From positions 1-64,000 of the forward strand of contig JAKSMI010000001.1 in the NCBI GenBank assembly GCA_024400635.1: a stretch of DNA of 64,000 nt, written 5' to 3'. A program made the translations under genes and the position numbers. The DNA comes from Bacteroidales bacterium. Its GTDB lineage: Bacteria; Bacteroidota; Bacteroidia; Bacteroidales; WCHB1-69. Below, one piece after another: positions 1 to 9,801 of the stretch (position 1 is its first letter; the number at the start of each line of letters is the position of its first letter). The notes beneath the pieces are model-generated. The model had not been told where the DNA came from. It did not search any database and worked only from the letters and a program-made list of their open reading frames with translations.

Positions 1-1
1 T

Positions 2-2578
2 GCAGCGACTCTGTGCTGCATCCTCAATGCACAGAATCCGGCAATCAGTGCTATCTACACCCCTGACCCGGCCCCGTATGTCCACGGAGACAAAGTCTAT
101 ATCTTCGCCGATCACGATGAAGATGACGCAACATATTTCAAGATGAAAGACTGGCTTGTCTTCAGTTCCGAAGATATGGTCAACTGGACTTATCTTGGAG
201 CTCAAGTCAGTACTGAGACCTTTGAATGGGCGGCACAGGGAGACCGTGCCTGGGCTTCTCAAGCAGTAGAGAAGAATGGTAAATGGTATTGGTATCTCTG
301 CTGCAACACCGCTGACGGGAAAGACGCATTGGCCGTTGCCATTGCCGATGATCCCCAGGGGCCTTGGACAGATGCCATCGGAAAACCGCTTGCAACAGGT
401 TTCGGGTTCATTGATCCGACCGTCTTCATAGATGATGACGGGACAGCCTGGCTGTTCTGGGGGAACAAAGGTCTCTGGTATGGAAGGCTCGGAGAGGATA
501 TGGTTTCATTCACCGAAGGTTACAAAGAAGTCCCGGGGTATCACGATCCTGCCTGCTTCGGAGAATTGCAGATGAAGATGAACTGGCAGATTGGGAAGGA
601 CGAAGCTATGACTCAATATGAGGAAGGTCCTTGGGTAACAAAACGCAATGGACTTTACTACATCGTATATCCGGCGGGAGGAGTTCCTGAGTATATGGGA
701 TATTCTACGGCGCCATCCATAAACGGACCGTGGACATTCCGCGGAAGGATTATGGATGAAGCCGAGAACAGTTTCACCATTCACGGAGGCAATATTACCT
801 TCAAAGGTCAGGATTATATGTTCTACCACAACGGAGCCCTTCCTGACGGGGGCGGGTTCCATAGAGCTACCTGTATAGAAGAATTCTCTTTCAATGAGGA
901 CGGAAGCATTCCGTTCATTCCATTTACGAAGGAAGGTGTCAGCCCTGTCGGGACAATCAATCCTTATTGCCGCGTCGAGGCTGAGACTATGAGTTCAAGC
1001 TGGGGTGTCAAACTTGACAGACTTGCCGGCAAAAGACACTATGTTACCTCCGTCCACAATGGAGACTGGATCAAGGTCCGCAATGTGGATTTCGGAGATA
1101 AAAAACCTGTCCAGGCTACAGTCGAGGTCCTCAATTACATCTCAGAAGGCAGAGTTGAGTTCTATGCCGATGAAATGGGTGGAGAACCTATTGCAAGGCT
1201 GAATATCAAGGGAGAGAATGCTGTAATTAACGTTCCTGTCACAAAGAATGTTACAGGAATACACGATGTGTACATTCTGTTCCGTGGCGGAGACAATGAA
1301 CTTTTCAGCCTGGACTGGTGGAAGTTCAACGATAAAGTCAATATGCCTCTGATCCAGACGAAATATACGGCTGACCCGGCTCCTATGGTATATAATGGGA
1401 AAGTATATCTCTACACAACCCACGATGAGGATTTTGGAGACAATTTCGAAATGTATGACTGGCTGCTCTACACATCGGAGGATATGGTCAACTGGACCGA
1501 CTGCGGAAGCGTGGCCTCCACACGTGATTTCGCCTGGAGAAGCCGTGAAAACGGTGCCTGGGCGCTGCAGGTTGTCGAAAGAAACGGTAAATTCTATATG
1601 TACTGTCCTCTACACGGACACGGAATAGGAGTACTGGTCGCAGACAAGCCGGAAGGTCCGTTCAAAGATCCTCTCGGGCACCCGCTGGTTTGGCAACAGG
1701 AGCACTGGGATGACATAGACCCTACAGTATTCATAGACGATGACGGACAAGCCTATATGTATTGGGGCAATCCAAACCTCTATGGGGTAAGGCTCAATGA
1801 AGATATGATTTCCTACAGCGGTGAAATCCTGAAGTTCCCTCATATTGAGGACTATCAGGAAGGTCCGTGGTTCTACAAGCGCAATGGACTTTATTATCTG
1901 GCATTTGCTTCTACCTGCTGTCCGGAAGGGATAGGTTACGCTATGAGCAACTCCCCTCTCGGGCCTTGGGAATACAAGGGACACATAATGGACCACACTC
2001 AGCGCACCAGAGGCAATCATCCCGGAATCATAGACTACAAAGGAAAATCGTACGTGTTCGGACTTAATTATGACATTATGCACCTTGACACATACAAGCA
2101 CCACGAGAGACGTTCCGTATCCGCTGCAGAAATGCATTACAACCAGGATGGAACCATCCAGGAAGTGCCATATTTCTTTGACGCTACCCTTGAGCAGGTT
2201 GGCACATTCAATCCGTTCAGAAAAGTTGAGGCTGAAACTATGGCCTGGGGATACGGGCTTAAGACAGACAAAATTGAAGGCAGAGGGATTGTAGTCACGG
2301 ACATAGATGAAGGCGAATACCTGCAGATAAAAGGAGCCGACCTGAAGAAGGGAGCATCCAAGTTCGCTACCACCGTCAAAGCCCAATCCGACGCCATTAT
2401 TGAGGTACATCTTGATGCAATCGACGGGCCACTTGCCGGAGCACTTACAATCACCCCTACAGACGGTGCGTTCCGCACATTCACCTGTAGTCTCAAGCGG
2501 TCAGCGGGTACCCACGACATTTTCTTCGTCTTCAAGGGCGGGTGCGATTTTGTCTGGGATTTCTGGAAAATGCAATAA
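2..2578 (+). CDS. Tandem GH43 glycoside hydrolase with CBM6-like domains, 5' partial
   Basis: Secreted or surface enzyme predicted to cleave arabinose- or xylose-containing plant polysaccharides. The reading frame is open to the window edge, so the start and most of the signal peptide are missing. Counting from the first visible codon, the order is GH43 module (about 20-320), beta-sandwich module opening VEAETM (about 325-450), second GH43 module (about 455-740) and second VEAETM module (743-858). Each GH43 module carries the expected acidic triad: DPAP Asp at 22 and 458 (general base), DPTVF Asp at 138 and 573 (pKa modulator), EGPW Glu at 208 and 620 (general acid). The two halves are clearly homologous, so the gene arose by internal duplication. 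Substrate cannot be read from sequence. Family assignment is strong; exact EC is not. Confidence 0.9.
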   Translation, partial: AATLCCILNAQNPAISAIYTPDPAPYVHGDKVYIFADHDEDDATYFKMKDWLVFSSEDMVNWTYLGAQVSTETFEWAAQGDRAWASQAVEKNGKWYWYLCCNTADGKDALAVAIADDPQGPWTDAIGKPLATGFGFIDPTVFIDDDGTAWLFWGNKGLWYGRLGEDMVSFTEGYKEVPGYHDPACFGELQMKMNWQIGKDEAMTQYEEGPWVTKRNGLYYIVYPAGGVPEYMGYSTAPSINGPWTFRGRIMDEAENSFTIHGGNITFKGQDYMFYHNGALPDGGGFHRATCIEEFSFNEDGSIPFIPFTKEGVSPVGTINPYCRVEAETMSSSWGVKLDRLAGKRHYVTSVHNGDWIKVRNVDFGDKKPVQATVEVLNYISEGRVEFYADEMGGEPIARLNIKGENAVINVPVTKNVTGIHDVYILFRGGDNELFSLDWWKFNDKVNMPLIQTKYTADPAPMVYNGKVYLYTTHDEDFGDNFEMYDWLLYTSEDMVNWTDCGSVASTRDFAWRSRENGAWALQVVERNGKFYMYCPLHGHGIGVLVADKPEGPFKDPLGHPLVWQQEHWDDIDPTVFIDDDGQAYMYWGNPNLYGVRLNEDMISYSGEILKFPHIEDYQEGPWFYKRNGLYYLAFASTCCPEGIGYAMSNSPLGPWEYKGHIMDHTQRTRGNHPGIIDYKGKSYVFGLNYDIMHLDTYKHHERRSVSAAEMHYNQDGTIQEVPYFFDATLEQVGTFNPFRKVEAETMAWGYGLKTDKIEGRGIVVTDIDEGEYLQIKGADLKKGASKFATTVKAQSDAIIEVHLDAIDGPLAGALTITPTDGAFRTFTCSLKRSAGTHDIFFVFKGGCDFVWDFWKMQ

Positions 2579-2600
2579 CCCCATTATCGCAATGAAATAC

Positions 2601-2634
2601 AAAAAATCGGCACCCGAGAGGATGCCGATTTTTT
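2601..2634. terminator. Bidirectional Rho-independent terminator
   Basis: The stem ATCGGCA/TGCCGAT is flanked by A6 on the left and T6 on the right, so it can serve both the GH43 gene (plus) and infB (minus). It lies exactly between the two convergent stop codons. Confidence 0.85.
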
Positions 2635-2648
2635 ATACAGACGTTCTT

Positions 2649-5360
2649 TTACAGAGTACGTTTGACTTCAATAATCTGGAAGGCTTCGATTACATCGCCT
2701 TCCTTGATATCGTTGTAGTTCTCTATACCGATACCGCATTCCATTCCTGCCGGGACTTCCTTCGCCGCATCCTTTCCCCTCTGGAGAGACGACAGGTTTC
2801 CGGTGTAGATTACAATGCCGTCGCGGATAAGACGAACCTGTGTCTTGTTCGTCATCTTGCCGTCCCTAATTATTGAACCGGCAATAGTACCTACCTTTGA
2901 AATCTTGAAGGTCTGCTTAACCTCCGCCGTAGCGGTAACTTCTTCCTTCTTCTCCGGCTCAAGCATACCCTCAATACCGTCCTTAACCTCATTTATGGCG
3001 TCATAAATGACAGAATAGAGCCTGATTTCAATGCCTTCCTTCTCAGCAGACTTACGGGCCTCGACTGAAGGACGCACCTGGAATCCGATGATAACGGCAT
3101 CAGATGCCTCTGCAAGCAGAATATCGGATTCTGATATAGCACCAACAGCCTTATGGATAACATTGACTTTCACCTCTTCCGTAGAGAGTTTGATCAATGA
3201 ATCGGACAGAGCTTCCACCGAACCGTCCACATCACCCTTTACAATGACATTGAGCTCCTTGAAATTGCCTATCGCAATTCGGCGTCCTATCTCTTCGAGA
3301 GTCATATGCTTCTGGGTCTTTATGCCCTGGATACGAATCAGCTGTTCCCTCTTGTTGGCTATGGATTTGGCCTCCTTCTCATCAAGAAGCACATTGATTT
3401 TTTCACCTGCAGCCGGAGCTCCGTTGAGTCCAAGTACGGACACAGGAGTGGATGGGCCGGCAACCTGGACTTTCTGGCCACGCTCATTGTACATAGCCTT
3501 CACTTTTCCATAGAAGCATCCGCTCAATAGTACATCACCTACGTGAAGCGTACCCTCCTGAACGAGGATAGTTGCGAGATATCCACGGCCTTTGTCGAGA
3601 GAAGACTCTATGACGGCTCCGAGAGCCGGTTTGTCAGGATTTGCCTTCAATTCAAGAATATCAGTTTCAAGAAGTACCTTCTCCAGAAGTTTGTTGACGT
3701 TGAGTCCCTTCTTGGCAGAAATTTCCTGGCACTGGTACTTGCCGCCCCAGTCCTCCACCAGAATATTCATTTCGGACAACTGCCTACGTATTGTGTCAGG
3801 GTTTGCACCTTCTTTATCTATCTTATTGATTGCAAATACCATAGGTACATTCGCAGCTTGAGCGTGGTTGATTGCCTCAACCGTCTGCGGCATCACGGCA
3901 TCGTCTGCTGCGACAATAATGATTGCAAGGTCCGTGAGTTGTGCTCCACGCGCACGCATAGCCGTAAATGCTTCGTGACCCGGAGTATCCAGGAATGTAA
4001 TCTGACGGCCGTCCTCCATAGTAACGCTGTAGGCACCGATATGCTGCGTTATCCCTCCTGCCTCTCCTGCAATGACATTCGATTTGCGGATGTAGTCGAG
4101 AAGTGAAGTCTTACCGTGATCTACGTGTCCCATAACCGTAATGATAGGAGGGCGAGGCACAAGGTCCTCTGGCTTGTCAACCTGCTCGGCGCTGCTGATT
4201 TCCTCAGAAATCTCTGCGGTTACAAACTCAACTTTATACCCGAACTCCTCTGCCACAAGCACCAGGGTCTCAGCATCAAGTCTCTGGTTTATTGACACCA
4301 TCAGACCAAGACTCATACAAGCCCCGATAACCTTGTTGACAGGAGTGTTGTTCATAAGCGTAGCAAGGTCATTGACGGTAACGAATTCCGTAACCTTCAA
4401 TATACTCTTCTCCATAGCTTCCGCTTCCATTTCCTCCATAGCCTTCTGAGCCACAGCCTCTCTCTTTTCCTTACGGTATTTGGCACCGAAATTACTCTTC
4501 TTGGCATCATTCATTCTGGCATAAGTTTCCTTGACCTGCTTCTGAATCTGCTTCTGAATTTCTTCCTGCTCCGCTTCGGTCATTTCCGGCTTGAAGCGTT
4601 CGTTTCTGTCGCGCTTGCGGCCCTTTCCCTGCTGTCCGGCAGCTTTTTGTCCCGGCTTCTGGTTCTTTCTCGGATTGTTGTCCGCCTCAACCTTGCCGAC
4701 ATCGACCTTCTGCATACCTTTGGCTATTCTCTCACGTTTTTTATTCTGAGCAGGTTTTTTCTCAAACTGAGACATATCTATCTTGCCCAAAACCTTGAGA
4801 CCTGTATTGTCTACCTGCGGGGTTGGTTCAGGCTTGGATGACGGCTCGGCCTCACGGATTTCCACCGGTTCAGGTTCCGGTTCAACTTTCTGTTCAATGA
4901 CAGGCGTTTCCTCAACCTCAGGTTCAGGTTGAGAATCAGGCACAATCTCAGGAGTCTGGGCTGGCTGAGGTTCAGGTTCAGGCTCAGACTCAGAAACCGG
5001 CTCAGGAGCTGGTTCCGGAATTGGAGCCGGCTCCTCAACAGGTGCCGGTTTAGGGTCCTTGTTAAAGATGGTGCTCTTTATCACCGTTTCTTGTACAGGC
5101 TCCTCTTCCTCCTCTTCTTCAGGTTGTTTTTTGCTGGATTTCTCGAGTATCTCCGTCAATTTAATGTCAACCTTTTCGGAAGCCTCCTTCATTGCAAGGT
5201 CCTTTCCGAACTGCTTTGCTATTGCCGGCAAATATTCGTCAGAAACCTTTGCATTCGGGTCTTCTTCTATGTCAGCGCCCTGCTTCTTCAGAAAACCGAC
5301 AAGGTCCTGAAGACCGATATTGTACTGTCTGATTAGTTTATTGATTCGTATTTCTGCCAT
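2649..5360 (-). CDS. infB: Translation initiation factor IF-2
   Basis: GTPase that places initiator tRNA on the 30S subunit and promotes 50S joining. The 903-residue protein starts with an IF2_N module ([16 protein letters not shown]). A long Glu/Pro-rich linker with EPEPEP-type repeats follows (about 85-185), then a basic helical stretch, the G domain with G1 GHVDHGKT at about 410-417, DTPGH and NKID motifs, and domains II-IV to the C-terminus. Length is usual for Bacteroidota IF-2. Third gene of rimP-nusA-infB, 20 nt after nusA; a G-rich stretch precedes ATG. The repetitive linker makes long shadow frames on the other strand that are not genes. Confidence 0.98.
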   Translation of the reverse strand: MAEIRINKLIRQYNIGLQDLVGFLKKQGADIEEDPNAKVSDEYLPAIAKQFGKDLAMKEASEKVDIKLTEILEKSSKKQPEEEEEEEPVQETVIKSTIFNKDPKPAPVEEPAPIPEPAPEPVSESEPEPEPQPAQTPEIVPDSQPEPEVEETPVIEQKVEPEPEPVEIREAEPSSKPEPTPQVDNTGLKVLGKIDMSQFEKKPAQNKKRERIAKGMQKVDVGKVEADNNPRKNQKPGQKAAGQQGKGRKRDRNERFKPEMTEAEQEEIQKQIQKQVKETYARMNDAKKSNFGAKYRKEKREAVAQKAMEEMEAEAMEKSILKVTEFVTVNDLATLMNNTPVNKVIGACMSLGLMVSINQRLDAETLVLVAEEFGYKVEFVTAEISEEISSAEQVDKPEDLVPRPPIITVMGHVDHGKTSLLDYIRKSNVIAGEAGGITQHIGAYSVTMEDGRQITFLDTPGHEAFTAMRARGAQLTDLAIIIVAADDAVMPQTVEAINHAQAANVPMVFAINKIDKEGANPDTIRRQLSEMNILVEDWGGKYQCQEISAKKGLNVNKLLEKVLLETDILELKANPDKPALGAVIESSLDKGRGYLATILVQEGTLHVGDVLLSGCFYGKVKAMYNERGQKVQVAGPSTPVSVLGLNGAPAAGEKINVLLDEKEAKSIANKREQLIRIQGIKTQKHMTLEEIGRRIAIGNFKELNVIVKGDVDGSVEALSDSLIKLSTEEVKVNVIHKAVGAISESDILLAEASDAVIIGFQVRPSVEARKSAEKEGIEIRLYSVIYDAINEVKDGIEGMLEPEKKEEVTATAEVKQTFKISKVGTIAGSIIRDGKMTNKTQVRLIRDGIVIYTGNLSSLQRGKDAAKEVPAGMECGIGIENYNDIKEGDVIEAFQIIEVKRTL

Positions 5361-5380
5361 TATTCAACCCCCTTTTTTAA

Positions 5381-6649
5381 TTAGTCTTCAAATTCGGCTC
5401 TAAGGATGCCAAATATTTCATCTACCGTTTCATCTTCGAGGTCCGCCCTCTTGGCGATATCCTCAGGTGCGAGGGCAAGTACGCTCTTCGCAGTATCACA
5501 ACCGATAGCCTCCAGACGATCGATAATCCACTGATCGATTTCATTGGAGAATTCACTCAACAATACATCCTCTTCCTCGCCTTCAACTCCGTCCTTCGGC
5601 AGTTCCCTCCAGACTTCGATTTCTCTATCCACAAGCATACCGGCAAGCTGAATGTTGCAGCCTCCGCGGCCGATACCTTTCTTGACTTCCTCCGGCTGCA
5701 TAAACACCTTGACCTTATCGGATGGATTCTCACCGAGGTCTATGGATGATACACGGGCAGGATTCAAAGCTCTCTGGATAAGAAGTGAAGGATTGCTGGT
5801 CCACTGAAGAACGTCAATATTCTCATTCCTCAATTCGCGTACGATTCCGAGAATACGTCCACCCTTGACACCGATGCAGGCTCCGATAGGATCGATTCTC
5901 TCGTCATAGGATTCCACAGCTACTTTTGCCCTCTCACCAGGAACTCGTACAACTTTCTTGATTGTGATGAGTCCATCGATAATCTCAGGTACTTCCTGCT
6001 CGAAGAGTCTTTCGAGGAATTCTGGTGAGGTACGGGAAAGAACTATGTATGGAGTAGTATTGTTCTTCATCTCCACGCTCTTGATAATAGCGCGGACGGT
6101 GTCGTTCTTTTTGAAATGTTCACCAGGAATCTGCTCGCTCTTGGGAATATGAAGTTCATTTCCGTCCTCATCAAGAATAAGCACTTCCTTGGACCAGGTC
6201 TGGTAAATTTCTCCGGTGAATATTTCACCTACCTTCTCAGAATATTTCTTGAAGACGTTAGCCTTCTCAATATCCATAATACGGCCTTGAAGGTTCTGGC
6301 GAATGTTAAGTATGCCACGGCGGCCGAATGATGCCAGAGGAACTTTCTTCGTATAAGTATCACCTATCTCGTAGTCGTCATCGCCGGACTCAGCGGCAAC
6401 CTCTGCCGGAGTCATCTGGGATGCAGGATCTTCCACGGTCTCGACTATGTCGAAATTCTGATAAATCTCGCAAGTTCCCTTGTCAACATTCACGATTACG
6501 TCAAAATTGTCCGATGACCCGTAGGTTTTCGCAATCTGAGTAAGGAAAACATCCTTGAGCACACCCATCATCACCGGCCTGTCGATGTTCTTTTCCTCCT
6601 TAAAATCCTTGAAGGCATCAATCAGGGTAATTACTTGTTCTTTTTCCAT
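5381..6649 (-). CDS. nusA: Transcription termination/antitermination factor NusA
   Basis: RNA polymerase-binding factor that modulates pausing, termination and antitermination. The 422-residue protein has an N-terminal polymerase-binding domain, an S1 domain (around residues 130-200, with FTGEIYQTW), two KH domains (around 230-370, with GACIGVKGGR and GRGGCNIQLA) and a short acidic C-terminal helical segment with a helix-hairpin-helix-like pattern. Length fits the Bacteroidota form. It sits between rimP (15 nt upstream) and infB in the standard order, and is probably co-transcribed from the promoter at 6993-7023. Confidence 0.97.
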   Translation of the reverse strand: MEKEQVITLIDAFKDFKEEKNIDRPVMMGVLKDVFLTQIAKTYGSSDNFDVIVNVDKGTCEIYQNFDIVETVEDPASQMTPAEVAAESGDDDYEIGDTYTKKVPLASFGRRGILNIRQNLQGRIMDIEKANVFKKYSEKVGEIFTGEIYQTWSKEVLILDEDGNELHIPKSEQIPGEHFKKNDTVRAIIKSVEMKNNTTPYIVLSRTSPEFLERLFEQEVPEIIDGLITIKKVVRVPGERAKVAVESYDERIDPIGACIGVKGGRILGIVRELRNENIDVLQWTSNPSLLIQRALNPARVSSIDLGENPSDKVKVFMQPEEVKKGIGRGGCNIQLAGMLVDREIEVWRELPKDGVEGEEEDVLLSEFSNEIDQWIIDRLEAIGCDTAKSVLALAPEDIAKRADLEDETVDEIFGILRAEFED

Positions 6650-6664
6650 TTTATGTTTTTGTAT

Positions 6665-6928
6665 TTATTGTTTCAACATTTCGTCCGCCTCAGCCGCATC
6701 TATTCCGCGGGAGCTTATGGTCAGGGAATAATCCTCGATATTCCGGTCAAATGCTGCCAGAACGGCTCTATGAATATATTCGCAATCCTCTAGAGATACA
6801 TCCTCCCCTTCTTTATCAATTGTGACCTCGAAAACATTGTCATCATCGTCGAAAGAGACTTCAACTATCTCACACCCACGTTCCGATGAAGCAAGGTCAA
6901 TCACTTTCTGAAACTCATTCCTGTCCAT
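6665..6928 (-). CDS. rimP: RimP-like ribosome maturation factor, N-terminal domain only
   Basis: RimP assists 30S assembly. This 87-residue product matches the N-terminal alpha/beta domain (GCEIVEVSF, then VSLEDCEYIHRAV and DYSLTISSRGI) and holds the normal rimP position in front of nusA. It stops just after the segment equivalent to the family's S-x-G-[IL] turn and lacks the C-terminal SH3-like domain; family members are normally about 150 residues. There is no room for the missing part, since nusA starts 15 nt later. I chose the internal ATG at 6928 because residues upstream of it do not look conserved; an in-frame start at 6967 would add 13 residues. Assignment rests on the domain plus synteny. 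Confidence 0.75.
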   Translation of the reverse strand: MDRNEFQKVIDLASSERGCEIVEVSFDDDDNVFEVTIDKEGEDVSLEDCEYIHRAVLAAFDRNIEDYSLTISSRGIDAAEADEMLKQ

Positions 6929-6992
6929 AATAAGTTGGCTTTTAACATTAAAAAAGATAGGAACCATTCGGCCCCTATCTCGCTCACAAGTG

Positions 6993-7023
6993 CAAAAGTA
7001 GGAATTATTTGTTACATTTGCAA
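6993..7023 (-). promoter_or_regulatory. Bacteroidota-type promoter for rimP-nusA-infB
   Basis: Read on the minus strand: TTG, a 20-nt spacer, then TACTTTTG, matching the TTTG-N19-21-TAnnTTTG consensus of the primary sigma factor in this phylum. It lies about 65 nt upstream of the chosen rimP start. Confidence 0.7.
7013..7020 (+). promoter_or_regulatory. -7 box for lpxD
   Basis: TACATTTG matches TAnnTTTG and lies 24 nt before the lpxD start. It overlaps the divergent rimP promoter. No clear -33 element is seen. Confidence 0.5.
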
Positions 7024-7044
7024 CCGAATTGAAAAAAAGAGATT

Positions 7045-8034
7045 ATGAAGTACACAGCCGGACAATTGGCAGAAATTCTGCACGGAACAGTTGATGGGGA
7101 CAGCAGCACCGTTGTTAATTCATTCGCCAAGATTGAGCACGGGAAATCAGGGCAACTGTGTTTCTATGCCAATCCTAAGTATGAAGAATATGTTTACAGC
7201 AGCAAAGCCTCCGTTCTTCTGGTAAACAAGGACTTCGAGCCGAAGAAACCGGTTACGCCAACAATGATAAGGGTCGAGGATGCCTATACCGCTGTTGCGG
7301 AATTGCTGAAGTATGTTTCAGAGCAGCGCCGTAAATACCGTCGTCACAGAGGATGTTTCAGCAGCGTTGCACTGAGCGCGAAATTAGGGAAGAAAGTGTC
7401 CATAGGCAACTGCACTCACATCGGAGCCAAATGCCATATCGGCGGATATACCCAGATAGGCGATAACGTATCCATCGGAAAAGGCTCCGTAATCGGCCAT
7501 CATTGTATAATCTATCCGGGGGTCTGCATATATCCGGGGTCGGTTATCGGAGACAATGTCATCCTTCATTCAAACGTTGTTATCGGCAGTGACGGATTCG
7601 GGAATGCTCCACAGCCTGACGGCACCTGGAAGAAAATCGAACATCTCGGCAATGTAATCATAGGCAATAATGTTGAAATAGGAGCCGGGACCACTGTTGA
7701 CAAAGCAGAAATGGAATCCACCATCATCGGAAACGGAGTGAAAATCGATAACCTGTGCCAGATAGCACACAACGTGGAAATCGGAGACAATACCGTTATG
7801 GCAGCACAATGTGGCATAGCCGGATCGGCAAAGATCGGGAAGAACTGTGTCCTTGCCGGGCAGGTCGGGGTTGTCGGCCATATCACAGTAGCTGACAATA
7901 CAACAGTAGGAGCTCAGGCCGGAGTGACCAAGAGCATTCTCAAGCCGGGGCAGATAGTTATGGGCAGTCCTGCTTTCGACATCAACCAATACAAACGCAG
8001 TTACGTGAAGTTCCGGCAGTCCGGCAAGGAATAG
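7045..8034 (+). CDS. lpxD: UDP-3-O-acylglucosamine N-acyltransferase
   Basis: Third step of lipid A synthesis: transfers a 3-hydroxyacyl chain from ACP to the 2-amino group of UDP-3-O-acyl-glucosamine in the cytoplasm. The 329-residue protein has the LpxD N-terminal uridine-binding domain (residues 1-100), followed by a left-handed beta helix of hexapeptide repeats (about 105-290; many [IV]G-x4 units). The catalytic His is expected in the QIAHNVEIG segment, and a C-terminal helix closes the protein. First gene of lpxD-lpxC-lpxA-wbqC, all on one strand with short gaps. Confidence 0.97.
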   Translation: MKYTAGQLAEILHGTVDGDSSTVVNSFAKIEHGKSGQLCFYANPKYEEYVYSSKASVLLVNKDFEPKKPVTPTMIRVEDAYTAVAELLKYVSEQRRKYRRHRGCFSSVALSAKLGKKVSIGNCTHIGAKCHIGGYTQIGDNVSIGKGSVIGHHCIIYPGVCIYPGSVIGDNVILHSNVVIGSDGFGNAPQPDGTWKKIEHLGNVIIGNNVEIGAGTTVDKAEMESTIIGNGVKIDNLCQIAHNVEIGDNTVMAAQCGIAGSAKIGKNCVLAGQVGVVGHITVADNTTVGAQAGVTKSILKPGQIVMGSPAFDINQYKRSYVKFRQSGKE

Positions 8035-8037
8035 ACT

Positions 8038-8068
8038 TTTGATAATTAAGGAATTATTCCTACCTTTG
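8038..8068 (+). promoter_or_regulatory. Internal promoter for lpxC, nearly leaderless
   Basis: TTTG (8038-8041), 19-nt spacer, TACCTTTG (8061-8068): a full match to the Bacteroidota consensus, starting just after the lpxD stop. The lpxC ATG at 8078 is only 10 nt beyond the -7 box, so the transcript would have almost no leader. Confidence 0.7.
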
Positions 8069-8077
8069 AAGGATATT

Positions 8078-8983
8078 ATGAACCAGAGAACTTTAAAAAA
8101 TAGTTATTCCTTCGAAGGGAAGGGTCTTCACACCGGGAAATACTCCCGTATGACGATTTGTCCGGCAGCAGAGGATACAGGAATACGTTTTATTCGCACG
8201 GATATCTCCGACGATGCCTTCATTGATGCTCTGGCCACCAACGTTTCCAACACGGCACGAAGCACGACCATTTCGCAGAACGGTATTTCAGTCGTTACCA
8301 TCGAGCATATTATGTCAGCCCTCACCGGGCTTGGTGTCGATAACGCCATAATAAAAATAGATAACGAAGAAGTACCTATACTGGATGGCAGCGCATCATA
8401 TTACATTAAGGCTATTTGCGCCGATGGACTTGTCGAACAGAACTCCGAAAGAAAATATCTTGAAATCAAAGAGTTCCGGGAAATCATAAACGAAAAATCC
8501 GGCTCATACATACGAATTTTTCCTGCCGATCGCTTTTCCATTGACCTGACACTTGATTTCGAATCCAAAGTGCTTGGCATACAGAAAGTCCACTGGGATG
8601 AGGATACAGACTATGCAGCAGAGATAGGAATATGCCGCACATTCGTCTTCTTCCACGAAATAGAGTTCCTGGCAAGTCAAGGTCTTGTAAAGGGAGGAGA
8701 CGTTGACAACGCCATAGTGATTGTGGAACATCCTGTTTCCGACGAACAGTTGGAAAACATCTGTAGGATTTTCAATAAAGACAAAGTGGCAATCACGGAC
8801 GAAGGCTATCTCAACAATCTGGAGCTTCATTTCTCCGACGAATGCGGAAGGCATAAACTTTTGGATATGCTCGGGGACTTGAGACTGGCCGGAGGATTCC
8901 CGAAAGTCCGCATAGAAGCCTTTAAAAGCGGGCATACAATCAACACGAATGCTGCAAAAGCAATATTTGAATCGAAAAAATAA
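8078..8983 (+). CDS. lpxC: UDP-3-O-acyl-GlcNAc deacetylase, not fused to FabZ
   Basis: Zinc-dependent deacetylase, committed step of lipid A synthesis. The 301-residue product shows GKGLHTG, the TIEHIMSALTGLGVDNA block with its zinc-ligand His, PILDGSA, CRTFVF and the C-terminal HKLLDMLGDLRLAG block with further zinc/catalytic residues. In most Bacteroidota this enzyme is fused to the dehydratase FabZ (about 460 residues); here it ends right after the LpxC domain and lpxA follows 5 nt later, so FabZ must be encoded elsewhere. I set the start at 8078 because a start at 8039 would lie inside the promoter. Confidence 0.96.
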   Translation: MNQRTLKNSYSFEGKGLHTGKYSRMTICPAAEDTGIRFIRTDISDDAFIDALATNVSNTARSTTISQNGISVVTIEHIMSALTGLGVDNAIIKIDNEEVPILDGSASYYIKAICADGLVEQNSERKYLEIKEFREIINEKSGSYIRIFPADRFSIDLTLDFESKVLGIQKVHWDEDTDYAAEIGICRTFVFFHEIEFLASQGLVKGGDVDNAIVIVEHPVSDEQLENICRIFNKDKVAITDEGYLNNLELHFSDECGRHKLLDMLGDLRLAGGFPKVRIEAFKSGHTINTNAAKAIFESKK

Positions 8984-8988
8984 AATAT

Positions 8989-9801
8989 ATGGCAAACATA
9001 CATCCAACAGCGATAGTACACCCCGGGGCTAAACTCGGAGAAAATGTTGAGGTGGGTCCTCACGCCTTCATTGATGACAATGTAGTTATCGGTGACAACA
9101 GCAAAATTCATCCGAATGCCGTCATCTACTCATATGTGAAGATTGGAAACGACTGTGAAGTCTTTCCGGGAGCAGTCGTAGGCGCAGTGCCTCAGGATCT
9201 GAAATTCGACGGAGAAATAACATATGTTGAAATTGGCGACCGTGTAACAATACGTGAATGTGCCACCATCAACAGAGGTACGAAGGCAAGCGGAAAATGC
9301 GTTACAAAGATTGGCAATGACACTCTGATAATGTCATATGTACACGTCGCTCACGACTGTACAGTAGGTAACCATTGCATTCTTGTCAGCTATGTCGGAA
9401 TCGCCGGAGAAACAGACGTGGAAGACTGGGCCATCATTGGCGGAGGCACAAAAGTACACCAGTTCTCTCACATCGGTACGCACGCTATGGTGGGAGGTGG
9501 TTGCAAAGTCAACAAGGACATCCCTCCTTATTCCCTCTGCGGGCGTGATCCTATATGCTATGCAGGTGTGAATATCGTAGGACTTCGCCGTCGTGGCTTT
9601 GATTCCGACATCATACGTAACATCCGTGACATCTACGACACCATATACTTCCAGGGCAACAACATTACAGACGGTTGTACCAAGGTTGAAGCCGGATTCC
9701 CTCCTTCAGCAGAGAAGGATGCCATCCTCACCTTCATAAAGAATTCAAAGAGAGGCATTGTCAGGGCAAGTGAACTTAATGACAAAGGACCTATAGACTA
9801 G
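8989..9801 (+). CDS. lpxA: Acyl-ACP--UDP-GlcNAc O-acyltransferase
   Basis: First step of lipid A synthesis, adding a 3-hydroxyacyl chain to UDP-GlcNAc. The 270-residue protein is a left-handed beta helix from the first residues (IHPTAIVHPGAKLG), with the family blocks GAVPQDLKF, YVHVAHDCTVGNHCI (containing the catalytic His), the GVGIAG-like loop and a C-terminal alpha-helical domain (from about 190, GLRRRGFD). Length is standard. It is 5 nt from lpxC, and its TAG stop overlaps the GTG start of the next gene. Confidence 0.97.
   Translation: MANIHPTAIVHPGAKLGENVEVGPHAFIDDNVVIGDNSKIHPNAVIYSYVKIGNDCEVFPGAVVGAVPQDLKFDGEITYVEIGDRVTIRECATINRGTKASGKCVTKIGNDTLIMSYVHVAHDCTVGNHCILVSYVGIAGETDVEDWAIIGGGTKVHQFSHIGTHAMVGGGCKVNKDIPPYSLCGRDPICYAGVNIVGLRRRGFDSDIIRNIRDIYDTIYFQGNNITDGCTKVEAGFPPSAEKDAILTFIKNSKRGIVRASELNDKGPID

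Noticed and set aside
4647-5336. Long Arg/Leu/Ser-rich frames on the plus strand opposite the infB linker
   Set aside because: They arise from the Glu/Pro repeat codons of IF-2 read in other frames; no start signals and no protein-like pattern.
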